The position numbers and the translations under genes are program-made. A model generated the notes under the pieces. The model made no database searches, was not told the DNA's origin, and was given only the letters and a program-made list of their open reading frames with translations. Source: Caulobacter sp. SL161 (lineage in GTDB: Bacteria > Pseudomonadota > Alphaproteobacteria > Caulobacterales > Caulobacteraceae). Taken from it: a stretch of DNA of 64,000 nucleotides. The stretch is from positions 62,001 to 126,000 of the forward strand of contig NZ_JAPPRA010000001.1 in NCBI RefSeq assembly GCF_026672375.1, read 5' to 3'. This document shows positions 54,925-63,998 of this stretch, piece by piece. Every line of letters starts with the position of its first letter. The stretch's first letter is position 1.

Positions 54925-55049
54925 CAGCCTTGCTTGGCCTTGAAGCGCGGGTCGGTCTTGTTGATGATGTAGATCACGCCCTTGCGGCGGACCATCTTGC
55001 AGTCGCGGTGGCGACCCTTCAGCGACTTCAGCGAGCTGCGAACCTTCAT
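54924..55049 (-). CDS. rpmJ: 50S ribosomal protein L36
   Basis: A 41-aa ribosomal protein: [20 protein letters not shown], then [21 protein letters not shown]. Only one of the zinc-ligand cysteines remains (DCK), the zinc-free form common in alphaproteobacteria. Its stop and the HAD start overlap (TGATG). Confidence 0.97.
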
Positions 55050-55258
55050 GACCGTCTCTGTCTGTACTCAGCGGAGAGGTTCGGGCGCGCACAAGACGAC
55101 GGCCGGAACGTCCGGGTGTTTCGGAGGCGGTGCGTATAGTCAGGACGCGGGCCGGAGTCAATGCGGTCCTGGGCGTTTCGCGGCGCCGGGCGGGAACTTC
55201 ACCCGTCTGGCGCGCTTGTGATTGAAGCTTTCCCGCGAACCCCGGTAGCTTCCCTCGC

Positions 55259-56560
55259 ATGGCCATCGATCGTCGCGTCTTTCTTGTTCTTCTGCTCGCC
55301 GGCTGCGCGGACACCTCACCGCAAGGGCCGCTGACCGCCATCAGCCCTGCGCCGTCGCCTGCGCCCACGCCTCAAACGACCGTCACCCCCGCGCCGACAC
55401 CGCAGACACCGGTGCCTGCGGGCGAACTGGCCTTCGACACCTGGATGCAGGATTTCCGCGGCCGAGCCATCGCGGCGGGACTGTCGCCCGACCTTCTGGA
55501 CCGCGAGCTGGGTGGGGTGATTCCTGATCCCAGGGTTATCAGCCTCGACAGCCGCCAGCCGGAGTTCTCCAAGCCCGTCGGCGACTATATCCGCGGCGTG
55601 ATCAGCGAGGACCGCGTCGCGATCGGCCGCAGCAAGCGCGATCAGCTAGACTTCCTCTCACAGAGCGAGTCCCGGTACGGCGTGCCGCGTGACATCCTGC
55701 TGGCGGTGTGGGCCATGGAGTCCGCGTTCGGGCAGCTGCAAGGCAATTTCGACGTGGTCCGCTCAATGGTCAGCCTTGCCGCCGACGGCCGTCGACGGGC
55801 CTGGGCCGAGGGCGAGCTGATCGCCGCCCTGAAGATCATCGACTCCGGCGAGGTCACGCGCGCCCAGCTGAAAGGCTCGTGGGCCGGCGCCATGGGCCAG
55901 ACCCAGTTCATTCCGACGAGCTTCAGGGCCACAGCCGTGGACTTCGACGGCGACGGCCGCCGCGACATCTGGGGCTCGGACGCCGACGCCCTGGCCTCGG
56001 CCGCCAATCTGCTGGTGCGCGGCGGTTGGAAGCGGAACGTCGGCTGGGCCCGGGAGGTCATCCTGCCGCCCGGCTTCGACTATTCGGTCACTGAGGGCCC
56101 CAGGGAAATCCCGGCCTGGTGGGAAGCGCGCGGCGTGCGCCGCGCGGATGGCCTGCCTTGGACCGCTCAGGACGCGGCCTCGCCCGCCATGCTGATTCTC
56201 CCGGCCGGCGCGACGGGACCCGCGTTCCTCGCCCTGCCCAATCATTTTGCGATCAGGACCTACAACAACTCCACGTCCTATGCGCTGGGCATCGGTCTGC
56301 TGGCCGATCGGTTCGCCGGCGGCGCGCCGCCGATCACGCCCTGGCCGGTGGAGACCCCGCTGTCGATGTCGGATCGCATGGCCGCCCAGATCGCCCTGGC
56401 GCGCGTCGGCTTCAATCCCGGCCCCGCCGACGGTGTGATCGGCGCCGGTACGCGACGGGCGCTGCGCGCCTGGCAGCAGAGCCAGCAATTGCCCGCCGAC
56501 GGCTACCTGTCCAACGACATGGTCGCGCGGCTGAAGGCCCAGGCCGGGATCAGCCCGTAG
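55259..56560 (+). CDS. MltB-type lytic murein transglycosylase lipoprotein
   Basis: A 433-aa lipoprotein. Lipobox LLLAGC (Cys16), Pro/Thr-rich linker (residues 17-55), then the MltB-type catalytic domain: VWAMESAFGQLQGN with the catalytic Glu (about 160), GAMGQTQFIPTSF (about 213-225) and FDGDGRRDIW. C-terminal peptidoglycan-binding domain (about 375-430; ALARVGFNPGPADGVIGAGT, RRALRAWQQSQQLPADG). Cleaves glycan strands. 3' end overlaps the convergent epimerase gene by 11 nt. Confidence 0.93.
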   Translation: MAIDRRVFLVLLLAGCADTSPQGPLTAISPAPSPAPTPQTTVTPAPTPQTPVPAGELAFDTWMQDFRGRAIAAGLSPDLLDRELGGVIPDPRVISLDSRQPEFSKPVGDYIRGVISEDRVAIGRSKRDQLDFLSQSESRYGVPRDILLAVWAMESAFGQLQGNFDVVRSMVSLAADGRRRAWAEGELIAALKIIDSGEVTRAQLKGSWAGAMGQTQFIPTSFRATAVDFDGDGRRDIWGSDADALASAANLLVRGGWKRNVGWAREVILPPGFDYSVTEGPREIPAWWEARGVRRADGLPWTAQDAASPAMLILPAGATGPAFLALPNHFAIRTYNNSTSYALGIGLLADRFAGGAPPITPWPVETPLSMSDRMAAQIALARVGFNPGPADGVIGAGTRRALRAWQQSQQLPADGYLSNDMVARLKAQAGISP

Positions 56561-57395
56561 CGATCTCCATCCAGATCGACCGGCGCTCGCCCGGACGCAG
56601 CGTGACCATTCCCGTTTCACCCTCCCCAAAGGGGTTGGGGCGGCTCGCACAGGGCTCCACGCAGTAGTACCCCTCGCCGGGCGGCGCATAGATGTGCAGC
56701 CATGCGCAGTCGGGCGACGCTGTAATGACGGTGTCCGGCCGGCCGGGCGCGCTGAGCAGCGCGCGCTGGTTCCAGCCCGTGTAGCAGTGATCGATCAGCG
56801 CATGTCCGGCCACGGGCGCGCCGACGGCCCAGTCGGGTCCCCAGCGGCCAGGGTGGCGCACAGTCGGCAGGACCTGCTCGTCGATGAGCCAGACGCCATC
56901 GTTCTGCGCCGCTAGGCGCTCGCCCGGCCGAGCGGGAAAATAGGGGTGGAAGCCAAGCCCGGCGGGCATGTCTTCCTCCCCGGTATTGATGACGGTCAGG
57001 GTCACGCGAAAGCCGGTCTCGCTCAGGGTGAAGGCCTGTTCCGCGCGATAGGCCCAGGGCCAGTCGCCGGCGGGATGCTCGAACACCAGCAAGGCGCGGT
57101 CGGTCTCGATCGTTTCCACCGCCCAGGGCATGCGCCAGCCCTGGCCGTGCAGGGGATGGGGATGCCCCTCCAGGTTCGGCGGCAAGCTCACCGACGTTCC
57201 TCGCCACTCAAACCGCCCGTTCGGAATCCGATTGCAGAACGGAACCAGCGGAAAGTTCGCGGTCAGCAAGGCGTCGTCGACCTGCGGCGCCGTAGGCCGC
57301 AAGATCTCACGCCCATCGACGGTGAACGCCACCACGGCCCCACCGACCTCGGGCGCAAACACCAGGCGGGCTCCGCCCTTCTCAATGGCGACCAT
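56550..57395 (-). CDS. Aldose 1-epimerase family protein
   Basis: A 281-aa mutarotase-like enzyme. Family features: LVPFCNRIPNGRFEW (Asn-Arg, about 51-65), HPLHGQGWRMPW (catalytic His, about 80-91), GFHPYFP (second catalytic His, about 150), and VEPCASRPNPFG (catalytic Glu, about 244). Interconverts anomers of aldoses. Convergent with MltB and divergent from the YcaQ-type gene. Confidence 0.92.
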   Translation of the reverse strand: MVAIEKGGARLVFAPEVGGAVVAFTVDGREILRPTAPQVDDALLTANFPLVPFCNRIPNGRFEWRGTSVSLPPNLEGHPHPLHGQGWRMPWAVETIETDRALLVFEHPAGDWPWAYRAEQAFTLSETGFRVTLTVINTGEEDMPAGLGFHPYFPARPGERLAAQNDGVWLIDEQVLPTVRHPGRWGPDWAVGAPVAGHALIDHCYTGWNQRALLSAPGRPDTVITASPDCAWLHIYAPPGEGYYCVEPCASRPNPFGEGETGMVTLRPGERRSIWMEIATG

Positions 57396-57513
57396 TCTGC
57401 GCTCTCCCAGAACCTACCGCGGCATCGGTAGGGGCGTTCGAGGCCGAGGCCAAGCCTTATGGTAGCGGTCTCACCACCTTGCGCGGCCGTCAGGGCCAAG
57501 CTCAACTGGGGCC

Positions 57514-58743
57514 ATGGTCGAAACCCTCTCCGCCCCCGAGGCGCGCCGAATTGCGCTGGCGGCGCAGGGCTTCGGACGCCCCCGGCCCGCACAGCCCGGG
57601 AAGCGTCACCTGCTCTCGACGATCCAGGCGCTCGGCGTCGTCCAGATCGACTCGGTCAATGTGGTCTCGCGCTCCCATTATCTGCCGTTCTTCTCCCGCC
57701 TGGGCGCCTACGACCGCGCCCTGCTCGAGGACCTCGCCTGGGGGCGCAAGCCCGCCCTGGCCGAGTACTGGGCGCACGAGGCGTCTCTGACGCCGCTCGC
57801 CACCCACCCGCTACTGCGCTGGCGCATGCAGGACGCCCGCGACGGCGTGGGAGTCTGGAAGAACGTCGCCAAGTTCCTGCACACCCATGCCGACTTCATC
57901 GATCAGGCGCTCGAGACTGTCGATCAGCGCGGACCGCTCGCCGCCTCCGAATTGGCGTTGGGCGCGAAAGGCGCGGGCGGCTGGTGGGGCTGGAGCGAGG
58001 GCAAACGGGCGATGGAATGCCTGTTCTGGACCGGCCGCCTGACCACCGCCACACGTCGCGGCGCCTTCGAACGCGTTTACGACCTTCCCGAGCGGGTCCT
58101 GCCCAAGGCCATCCACGACGCGCCCACGCCTGATCGGGTTGCGGCCTGTCGCGCGCTGCTCAGGATCGCCGCCCAGGCCATGGGCGTCGCGACCGAACGC
58201 GACCTGCGCGACTATTTCCGACTTGGCGTTAACGATGCGCGCGACGGCGTCGCCGCCTTGGTGGCGGAAGGCGCCCTGGTTCCCGTCAAGGTCGCCGGCT
58301 GGGATCAACCGGCCTATCTCTGGCCCGAAGCCCGGCGTCCACGGGCGATCAAGGCCGCCGCCCTGCTCTCCCCCTTCGACAATCTGATCTGGTTTCGGGA
58401 GCGCGCCGAGCGACTGTTCGATGTGCGCGTGCGCCTTGAGATCTACACGCCAGCCCACAAGCGCACCCACGGCTACTATGTGCTACCCTTTCTGCAGAAC
58501 GAGGCGATCACGGCCCGGGTGGACCTCAAGGCGGATCGCAAGGCAGGCCGGCTTCTGGTCCTGGCGGCGCACGCCGAGTCACGGGCCGACGCGGAGACCC
58601 CCCTGGCCCTGGCCGGGGAACTGGCCCTCATGGCCCGTTGGCTTGGCCTTCAAGGCGTCGAAGTCAGGCCGGTCGGCGATCTCGCCCCCGCCTTGGGTTC
58701 GGTTGTGGAGTCCCGCGCTAAAGGCGCCTCGACCGGACTGTAA
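57514..58743 (+). CDS. YcaQ/AlkX-type DNA glycosylase family
   Basis: A 409-aa protein of the HTH_42 (YcaQ) family. Winged-helix domains and the QxD motif VVQIDSVNVVSRSHYLPFFSRLG (about 42-64; split: VVQIDSVNVVSR, SHYLPFFSRLG), HEASLTPL (about 88-95), LLSPFDNLIWFRERAERLF (about 285-303) and PAHKRTHGYYVLPFL (about 318-332). YcaQ removes crosslinked and alkylated purines. Assigned by motif order; activity here is unproven. Confidence 0.9.
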   Translation: MVETLSAPEARRIALAAQGFGRPRPAQPGKRHLLSTIQALGVVQIDSVNVVSRSHYLPFFSRLGAYDRALLEDLAWGRKPALAEYWAHEASLTPLATHPLLRWRMQDARDGVGVWKNVAKFLHTHADFIDQALETVDQRGPLAASELALGAKGAGGWWGWSEGKRAMECLFWTGRLTTATRRGAFERVYDLPERVLPKAIHDAPTPDRVAACRALLRIAAQAMGVATERDLRDYFRLGVNDARDGVAALVAEGALVPVKVAGWDQPAYLWPEARRPRAIKAAALLSPFDNLIWFRERAERLFDVRVRLEIYTPAHKRTHGYYVLPFLQNEAITARVDLKADRKAGRLLVLAAHAESRADAETPLALAGELALMARWLGLQGVEVRPVGDLAPALGSVVESRAKGASTGL

Positions 58744-58900
58744 AGCATTGTAAAAATGCCGCCTCAGGTCGAGCGGGCAAGGGCGGAGCAAGGTACAGAT
58801 GAACAGCTGGACGCCTGCTTGTCGCCCCACCGACAGAGAGTCGCCCGCGGCGCGTTCCGCTCCCCCGCGGGACGCGCCACTTCCCAGCTTAAGTGAGCTT

Positions 58901-59611
58901 ATGAAAGTCGCCCTGCTCGACGACGACCAAAGTCACAACGCGCTCGTGGCTTCGGTTCTGGAGCCCGCCGGATTCGTCTGCACCAGCTTCACGACGCCGT
59001 CGCGCTTGCTGGCCGAGCTGCGCAAACAGACCTTCGATCTGATCATCCTCGACTGGAACATGCCCGAGCTGTCCGGCGTCGAGACCTTGAAGCTTCTGCG
59101 GGAGGATCCCGCGACGGCCCCGCCTGTGCTGCTGCTCACCAGCCGTTCGGTGGAGGCCGATCTCGTCGAGGGCCTGAACGCCGGCGCCGACGACTACATC
59201 GTCAAGCCGCTGCAGCCGCAGGTGCTGCTGGCGCGCGTGAACGCCGTTGTCCGGCGCATCCATCGGCCGGTGTCACAGCCGCAGACGGAACAGTATGGGC
59301 ACTACCGACTGGACCCCGGCGCCCAGACCGCCAGCTGGAACGGCCAGGTCGAGGCCCTGACTCCCAAGGAGTTCCAGTTGGCTTCGCTGCTGTTCAGCAA
59401 TCTCTCACGGCCCCTGTCGCGGGAGTATCTGTTGCGGCGCATCTGGGGGCAGAGGCCGGACCTGGAGACCCGCACCCTGGACGCCCATGTCTCTCGGCTG
59501 CGCTCAAAGCTTCACCTTCGTCCCAGCAACGGTTTCCGGCTGAGCACGGTCTACGGTTTCGGCTATCGTCTTGAGGCGTGCGACCCGGATACGGCGAGCG
59601 GGGGAGACTGA
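58901..59611 (+). CDS. OmpR/PhoB-type response regulator
   Basis: A 236-aa regulator. Receiver at 1-120: DDD acidic pocket, phosphoacceptor in IILDWNMPE, switch Thr in LLLTSRSVEA, Lys in YIVKPLQ. C-terminal winged helix (about 145-230: LTPKEFQLASLLFSNLSRPLSREYLLRRIWGQ and THVSRLRSKLH-like). The start at 58901 is preceded by AAGTGAG; the earlier in-frame reading gives an unlikely extension. First gene of a three-gene signalling operon. Confidence 0.9.
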   Translation: MKVALLDDDQSHNALVASVLEPAGFVCTSFTTPSRLLAELRKQTFDLIILDWNMPELSGVETLKLLREDPATAPPVLLLTSRSVEADLVEGLNAGADDYIVKPLQPQVLLARVNAVVRRIHRPVSQPQTEQYGHYRLDPGAQTASWNGQVEALTPKEFQLASLLFSNLSRPLSREYLLRRIWGQRPDLETRTLDAHVSRLRSKLHLRPSNGFRLSTVYGFGYRLEACDPDTASGGD

Positions 59612-59613
59612 GC

Positions 59614-60951
59614 ATGATCAAGGCCGCTGGGGTGAGTTTCGTGGTTCTGGCGCTGGCGGGCGGCGCGAGCGCCTGGGCCCAGACCCCACCCGCCGAGCCG
59701 CCGGTGGCCTATGTGGTCAAGCCCGGCGACACCTTGATCGGTCTTGGTCGCGCCTATCTGAACCGCCCCAGCGACTATCGCCGGGTCCAGAAGGCCAATG
59801 GCGTCCAGGAGCCAAGGCGACTGCGTCCCGGCTCGCAGTTGAACATCGACCCCAATCTCTTGAAGTCGACGCCGATCGCCGCGACGCTGTCGGCCTTCAC
59901 CGGCCCCGTTCAGGTCGAGACGAACGGCCAGCGCGCGCCCGCCCGCGTTGGCATGCCGCTGTCGGAGGGCCAGTGGATCATCACGGGGCCGGGCGCCTTC
60001 GCCACGTTCGAACTGGAGGACGCCTCGCGCGTCACCCTGCCGTCGAACACGCGGATCCGGATCGCCAAGCTGCGCCAGGTCCTGATCAACAATGCGCCCC
60101 AGCGGGTGTTCCAGCTGGAGCAAGGCAAGGGGACGATTTCGGCCACCCCCACGCCGACGCCCGGTGCGCGGTTCGAGGTGCGCACGCCCGTCTCGGTGTC
60201 GGCGGTGCGCGGCACCGAGTTCCGCGTCGGGGCCGGGGCCGACAAGGCTCAGACCGAGGTCCTGGTTGGCGCCGTCGGCGTCGACGCCGGCGCGAGCGCC
60301 AGCGACAACGCGCCCATCCAGGCCGGCTTTGGCGTCAGCGCCTCGGCGGATGGTGTCGGCGCGCCGGTCGAGTTGCTGCCGGCGCCCAAGCTTGGCGCCG
60401 GGGGGCAAACCCAGAGCGACGCCCTGGTCCGCTTCAGCCTGGAGCCCGTAACGGGCGCGGCGTCGTACCGCGTTCTGCTGGCTCGCGATGCGGGCTTCAT
60501 CGATATCTTCGCCGAGGCGACGACCCAGACCACGTCCCAGCAGTATCCGATCGTCGACTTCGGCCAGGTGGCCAACGGGACCTATTTCGTCCGCCTGACC
60601 GCGATCGATCCAGGCGGCCTGGAAGGCTTCCCGGCCGACTACAGCTTTGACCGGGACCTCGACACCCTGGACGCCGCGCCGCCCAGCGACGCACGCGAAG
60701 GCAAGCATCGCAAGTTCCTGTTTCGCTGGAGCTCCGCCGGCGACGGCGTGCGGAACTACCGGTTCCAGATGTTCGCCAATGGCGAGACTCAGACCCCGAT
60801 CGTCGACCAGCCCGGCCTGACCGAGCCCTATCTGACGCTGACGGATCTGGCCCCGGGCGCCTATGCCTGGCGCGTCACCGCGCTGCGCTTCAAGGACGGC
60901 GTGATGAGCGAGAAGCAGGGGCCGCTGCAGCAGCTGCAGATCGGGAAGTGA
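59614..60951 (+). CDS. FecR-domain protein with LysM motif, secreted
   Basis: A 445-aa periplasmic protein. Signal peptide (MIKAAGVSFVVLALAGGASAWAQ), LysM motif (AYVVKPGDTLIGLGRAYLN, about 33-52), FecR domain (about 90-205; WIITGPGAFATFELEDAS, ISATPTPTPGARFEVRTPVSVSAVRGTEFRVGAGAD split) and two later beta-rich repeats (about 285-365, 370-440). The LysM could bind peptidoglycan while FecR may pass a signal. Starts 2 nt after the response-regulator stop. Its end overlaps the kinase gene by 4 nt, so sensor part and kinase are made together. Confidence 0.88.
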   Translation: MIKAAGVSFVVLALAGGASAWAQTPPAEPPVAYVVKPGDTLIGLGRAYLNRPSDYRRVQKANGVQEPRRLRPGSQLNIDPNLLKSTPIAATLSAFTGPVQVETNGQRAPARVGMPLSEGQWIITGPGAFATFELEDASRVTLPSNTRIRIAKLRQVLINNAPQRVFQLEQGKGTISATPTPTPGARFEVRTPVSVSAVRGTEFRVGAGADKAQTEVLVGAVGVDAGASASDNAPIQAGFGVSASADGVGAPVELLPAPKLGAGGQTQSDALVRFSLEPVTGAASYRVLLARDAGFIDIFAEATTQTTSQQYPIVDFGQVANGTYFVRLTAIDPGGLEGFPADYSFDRDLDTLDAAPPSDAREGKHRKFLFRWSSAGDGVRNYRFQMFANGETQTPIVDQPGLTEPYLTLTDLAPGAYAWRVTALRFKDGVMSEKQGPLQQLQIGK

Positions 60952-63233
60952 GGAAGACCGGCTCCCGCCCGTCACGCTCAGGCGAACGGCGGCTGTCGTG
61001 GCTCTGGCTGGCGATGGCCGCCAGCCTGGTGTTCGCCGTCTTCGCGGTACGGCCGCCCAGTCGGATCGATAATGTCCTCTACGACGTTCTGACGCGCGCC
61101 AACGCCCATCCCGCCGATGACTCCATCCTGATCATCGACATTGACGATCGCAGCCTGGCCCGGATGGGGACCTGGCCTTGGGGGCGCGACACGCACGCCA
61201 GGATGGTGGACCAACTGACCCAGGCGGGGGCCAAGACCATCGTCTATGATGTGCTGTTCAGCGAGCCGTCGCGTTATCCCGCCCAAGACCGTGCGCTGGG
61301 CGAAGCGATCGCCCGTTCCGGACGGGTCTACCTCCCGGAGTTCCTGATCGACAGCGGCGAGCAAGCGCCTCCCCGCGTCGTCGGATCGATTTCCGAGATC
61401 GCCCGGGGCGCGGCCGGGGTTGGTCTGGCGCACGTGCGCTTCGATGACGACGGCGTGGTGCGCCGCATGGCGCCGTTCGAGGCGAACGGGCCGAGTCTCA
61501 AACCCGACCTGATGACCGTCGTCCACCGCGCCACCCGTCCGTCGGGCTCGCCCGATGTGACACGGGGGGATGAGCAGACGCTGCTGATCTCCTTTGCGGG
61601 CCCCCCGTCGATCTATCGCCATGCCAGCTTCGCGAGCGTGCTCGACGGGGAAGTGCCCCGCGAGTTGATCGCAGGGCGGACCGTCTTCGTCGGCTTGACC
61701 GCGCCTGGCCTTGGCCCCGCCTTTCCGACGCCGGTCACGCCGGACGCCGCCAGCATGACCGGGGTTCAGCTGCAGGCCAGCGTGCTCGACGCCTTGCGAA
61801 GCGGCCGGATGATCACGCCGGCCGGCCCCTGGAGCCGCGTGGGGTTCAGCCTGACACTGCTCTGGCTACTGATGATCGGGTTCATGGCCCTGCCGCCACG
61901 CGCCAATCTGCTGCTGACCATCGGCCTTTGCCTGGTGGGCCTAGCCTATTCAGCCGCGCTCTTCTGGCTGGGCCATATCTGGCTCTCCCCGATCACGACC
62001 GTGATCGGCCTGCAACTCGTCGCCCTGATCTGGGGCTGGGGCCGCCTGGGCCAGGTAAATGACCTGATCGGACGCGAGCTGGCGCGCGTCCGGGCCGTCG
62101 TTCGCGGACGAGGCGCGAAACCCGCCGCGTTCTCGGGCGACGTCGTGACGCGCCAGGCTTCCAGCCTCGGTGACGCGATCACGCGCATGGACGATCTGCG
62201 CCGCTTCTCGGCCGACGCCCTGTTCAGCCTGCCGGACGCCACCTTGGTGGCGAACGAGCAGGGGCGGGTGATCGCCGCGAACGCTGCGGCCCAGGCCCTT
62301 TTCAAGCCGCATCAGGCGACCCTGAACGGCGCATCGCTGGCGGACTTGATCAATCTGCTGGACCCCTTGGGGCGACGCTTCGAACTCGACTGGCCGCAGG
62401 CCACGGACCGCCACGACCCGATCGACCTGCACCTGCCCGACGGCCGGGCCTTTCAGCTGCAGACCGTCCTTCGTCGCGACGAGCAAGGCGGCCCCGCCGG
62501 ATGGATCGTTCGCCTGGCCGACATCTCGATCCTGACCGCCGCCATGCGCCAGCGGGAGCAGGCTTTGCAGCTGCTGACCCATGACATGCGCTCGCCGCAG
62601 ACCTCGATCCTGGCCTTGCTGGCCACCACGCCCGACCTGCCCAAGGAGACGGCCGACCGCATCGCCGCCTATGCTCGTCGCACGCTCGCTCTCGCAGACG
62701 GCTTCGTGCAGCTGGCCCGCGCCGAGGTGACGCCGGTCTCGCTGGAACCCCTGGATCTGGCCGATGTCGCGGTCGAGGCGATCGATGAAGTCTGGCCCCA
62801 GTCCTTGCAGCGCAAGATCCGCATCGAGCAGGTCGGCGGCGAAGCGCCCTTGATGGTGCTGGGGGACCGAAGCGTGCTCGCCCGCACGTTCGTCAACCTG
62901 CTGGGCAACGCCCTGAAGTACAGCCCCTCAGGATCGACGATCACGGTCAACCTGGCTGAGCAGCCCTCGCCCAGCGGACCGGTCGCCTGCATCGCCATCG
63001 CCGACCAGGGACCCGGTTTCTCCCGCGAAGAGGCGGCCACCGCCTTTCGGCCCTTCCAGAGGTTCGAACGGCCGGGACATGAGCTGGCCAGCAACGGCGT
63101 CGGTCTTGGACTGGCGTTCGTGCAGGCGGCGGTCGCCCGGCACGGGGGCGAGGTTTCCTGCCGCAGCGAACCCGGCGTGGGCGCGGAATTCACCGTGCGC
63201 CTGCCACGGCACGGCGTCGCGCAAGGCGGTTAA
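60948..63233 (+). CDS. CHASE2-domain sensor histidine kinase
   Basis: A 761-aa transmembrane kinase. GTG start. One N-terminal membrane helix, periplasmic CHASE2 domain (about 35-295: LIIDIDDRSLARMGTWPWGRDTHARMVDQL, RFDDDGVVRRMAPF), then three helices (about 305-375). PAS-like region (about 415-530; ALFSLPDATLVANEQGRVI). Kinase core: phospho-His in LLTHDMRSPQTS (about 550), N-box NLLGNALKYS, DQGPGFS and GVGLGLAFVQAAV ATP-lid motifs. Overlaps the FecR-LysM gene; forms a two-component system with the response regulator. Confidence 0.92.
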   Translation: MRKTGSRPSRSGERRLSWLWLAMAASLVFAVFAVRPPSRIDNVLYDVLTRANAHPADDSILIIDIDDRSLARMGTWPWGRDTHARMVDQLTQAGAKTIVYDVLFSEPSRYPAQDRALGEAIARSGRVYLPEFLIDSGEQAPPRVVGSISEIARGAAGVGLAHVRFDDDGVVRRMAPFEANGPSLKPDLMTVVHRATRPSGSPDVTRGDEQTLLISFAGPPSIYRHASFASVLDGEVPRELIAGRTVFVGLTAPGLGPAFPTPVTPDAASMTGVQLQASVLDALRSGRMITPAGPWSRVGFSLTLLWLLMIGFMALPPRANLLLTIGLCLVGLAYSAALFWLGHIWLSPITTVIGLQLVALIWGWGRLGQVNDLIGRELARVRAVVRGRGAKPAAFSGDVVTRQASSLGDAITRMDDLRRFSADALFSLPDATLVANEQGRVIAANAAAQALFKPHQATLNGASLADLINLLDPLGRRFELDWPQATDRHDPIDLHLPDGRAFQLQTVLRRDEQGGPAGWIVRLADISILTAAMRQREQALQLLTHDMRSPQTSILALLATTPDLPKETADRIAAYARRTLALADGFVQLARAEVTPVSLEPLDLADVAVEAIDEVWPQSLQRKIRIEQVGGEAPLMVLGDRSVLARTFVNLLGNALKYSPSGSTITVNLAEQPSPSGPVACIAIADQGPGFSREEAATAFRPFQRFERPGHELASNGVGLGLAFVQAAVARHGGEVSCRSEPGVGAEFTVRLPRHGVAQGG

Positions 63234-63727
63234 GGCCGGCCCGCGCCCTTCAGGGCGTCCACGAGGAGCTTGGCGACAGCCTCCGGCGCTTGCTCTCCGA
63301 CCCGAACCGAAGACCAGGCGATCGTCTTCCCATCCCGCGCGTCGATCACGGCCAGGGTGACAGCACGCGTCGCGCGGCCTTTCGCCCAAGGCCGCCACCA
63401 GGGCGCGGGCGCGCTCGGACTCCGCCAAGCGGTGGGATCCAAGGCGCCCGCAGCGCTTGAGACGCCCACGTCCGCGACCGTCCTTGCAACGCCGACCTGC
63501 ACGAGAAAGACGGGCTTGTCGGCGCCGCGCGACGCACCCAGTCGGGTCAGGACGCCGTCTTGGATCGCGCGGACATAAGCCTCATCCGCTCGATCGGTCG
63601 GAGCGCCATGGACCGCTGCGGAAGCCCCCACAACTGGGCTGACATCGCCTTGCCCGATGGCGCGAGGCGACGCGCAAGCGCCCAGACAGAGAACGGCCAG
63701 CCCTAAGGCGACGATCGATTGACGCAT
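63230..63727 (-). CDS. Secreted lipoprotein, unknown
   Basis: A 165-aa lipoprotein with lipobox LCLGAC (Cys18). The mature part is a small mixed-fold domain (KPVFLVQVGVARTVADVGV, VTLAVIDARDGKTIAWSSVRVG) of the DUF4136-like kind. Overlaps the kinase gene end by 4 nt on the opposite strand. Confidence 0.75.
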   Translation of the reverse strand: MRQSIVALGLAVLCLGACASPRAIGQGDVSPVVGASAAVHGAPTDRADEAYVRAIQDGVLTRLGASRGADKPVFLVQVGVARTVADVGVSSAAGALDPTAWRSPSAPAPWWRPWAKGRATRAVTLAVIDARDGKTIAWSSVRVGEQAPEAVAKLLVDALKGAGRP

Positions 63728-63773
63728 GGTCCCTTGCTCCTACGACCGCTGGGACAATAGCACGATCACCAGA

Positions 63774-63998
63774 TCATCCGAGCGACAGCCTCAGGACGGA
63801 CCACGCCCAATAGAGCCCGCCCCACAGCACCAGGGCTAAGATGATCCCAGCCAGCCCCCACAGGCTCCGAGAACCGCTGCGCGGGACAGTATCAACGGCG
63901 GGCTCTGATCGCTGAGCGGGGTCTCGGCGCCTCTCGCCCATCAGGGCCAACGCGGTGCTCGATCCAAGCGTCCCGGCCGAAAACCGTCGAAATTCCAT
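63774..63998 (-). CDS. Small membrane protein at window edge
   Basis: A 74-aa reading (MEFRRFSAGTLGSS...) with one C-terminal membrane helix (LWGLAGIILALVLWGGLYWAW). Another start at a second Met (MGERRRDPAQR) is possible. Only two bases remain upstream, so the true start may be outside the window. Confidence 0.5.
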   Translation of the reverse strand: MEFRRFSAGTLGSSTALALMGERRRDPAQRSEPAVDTVPRSGSRSLWGLAGIILALVLWGGLYWAWSVLRLSLG

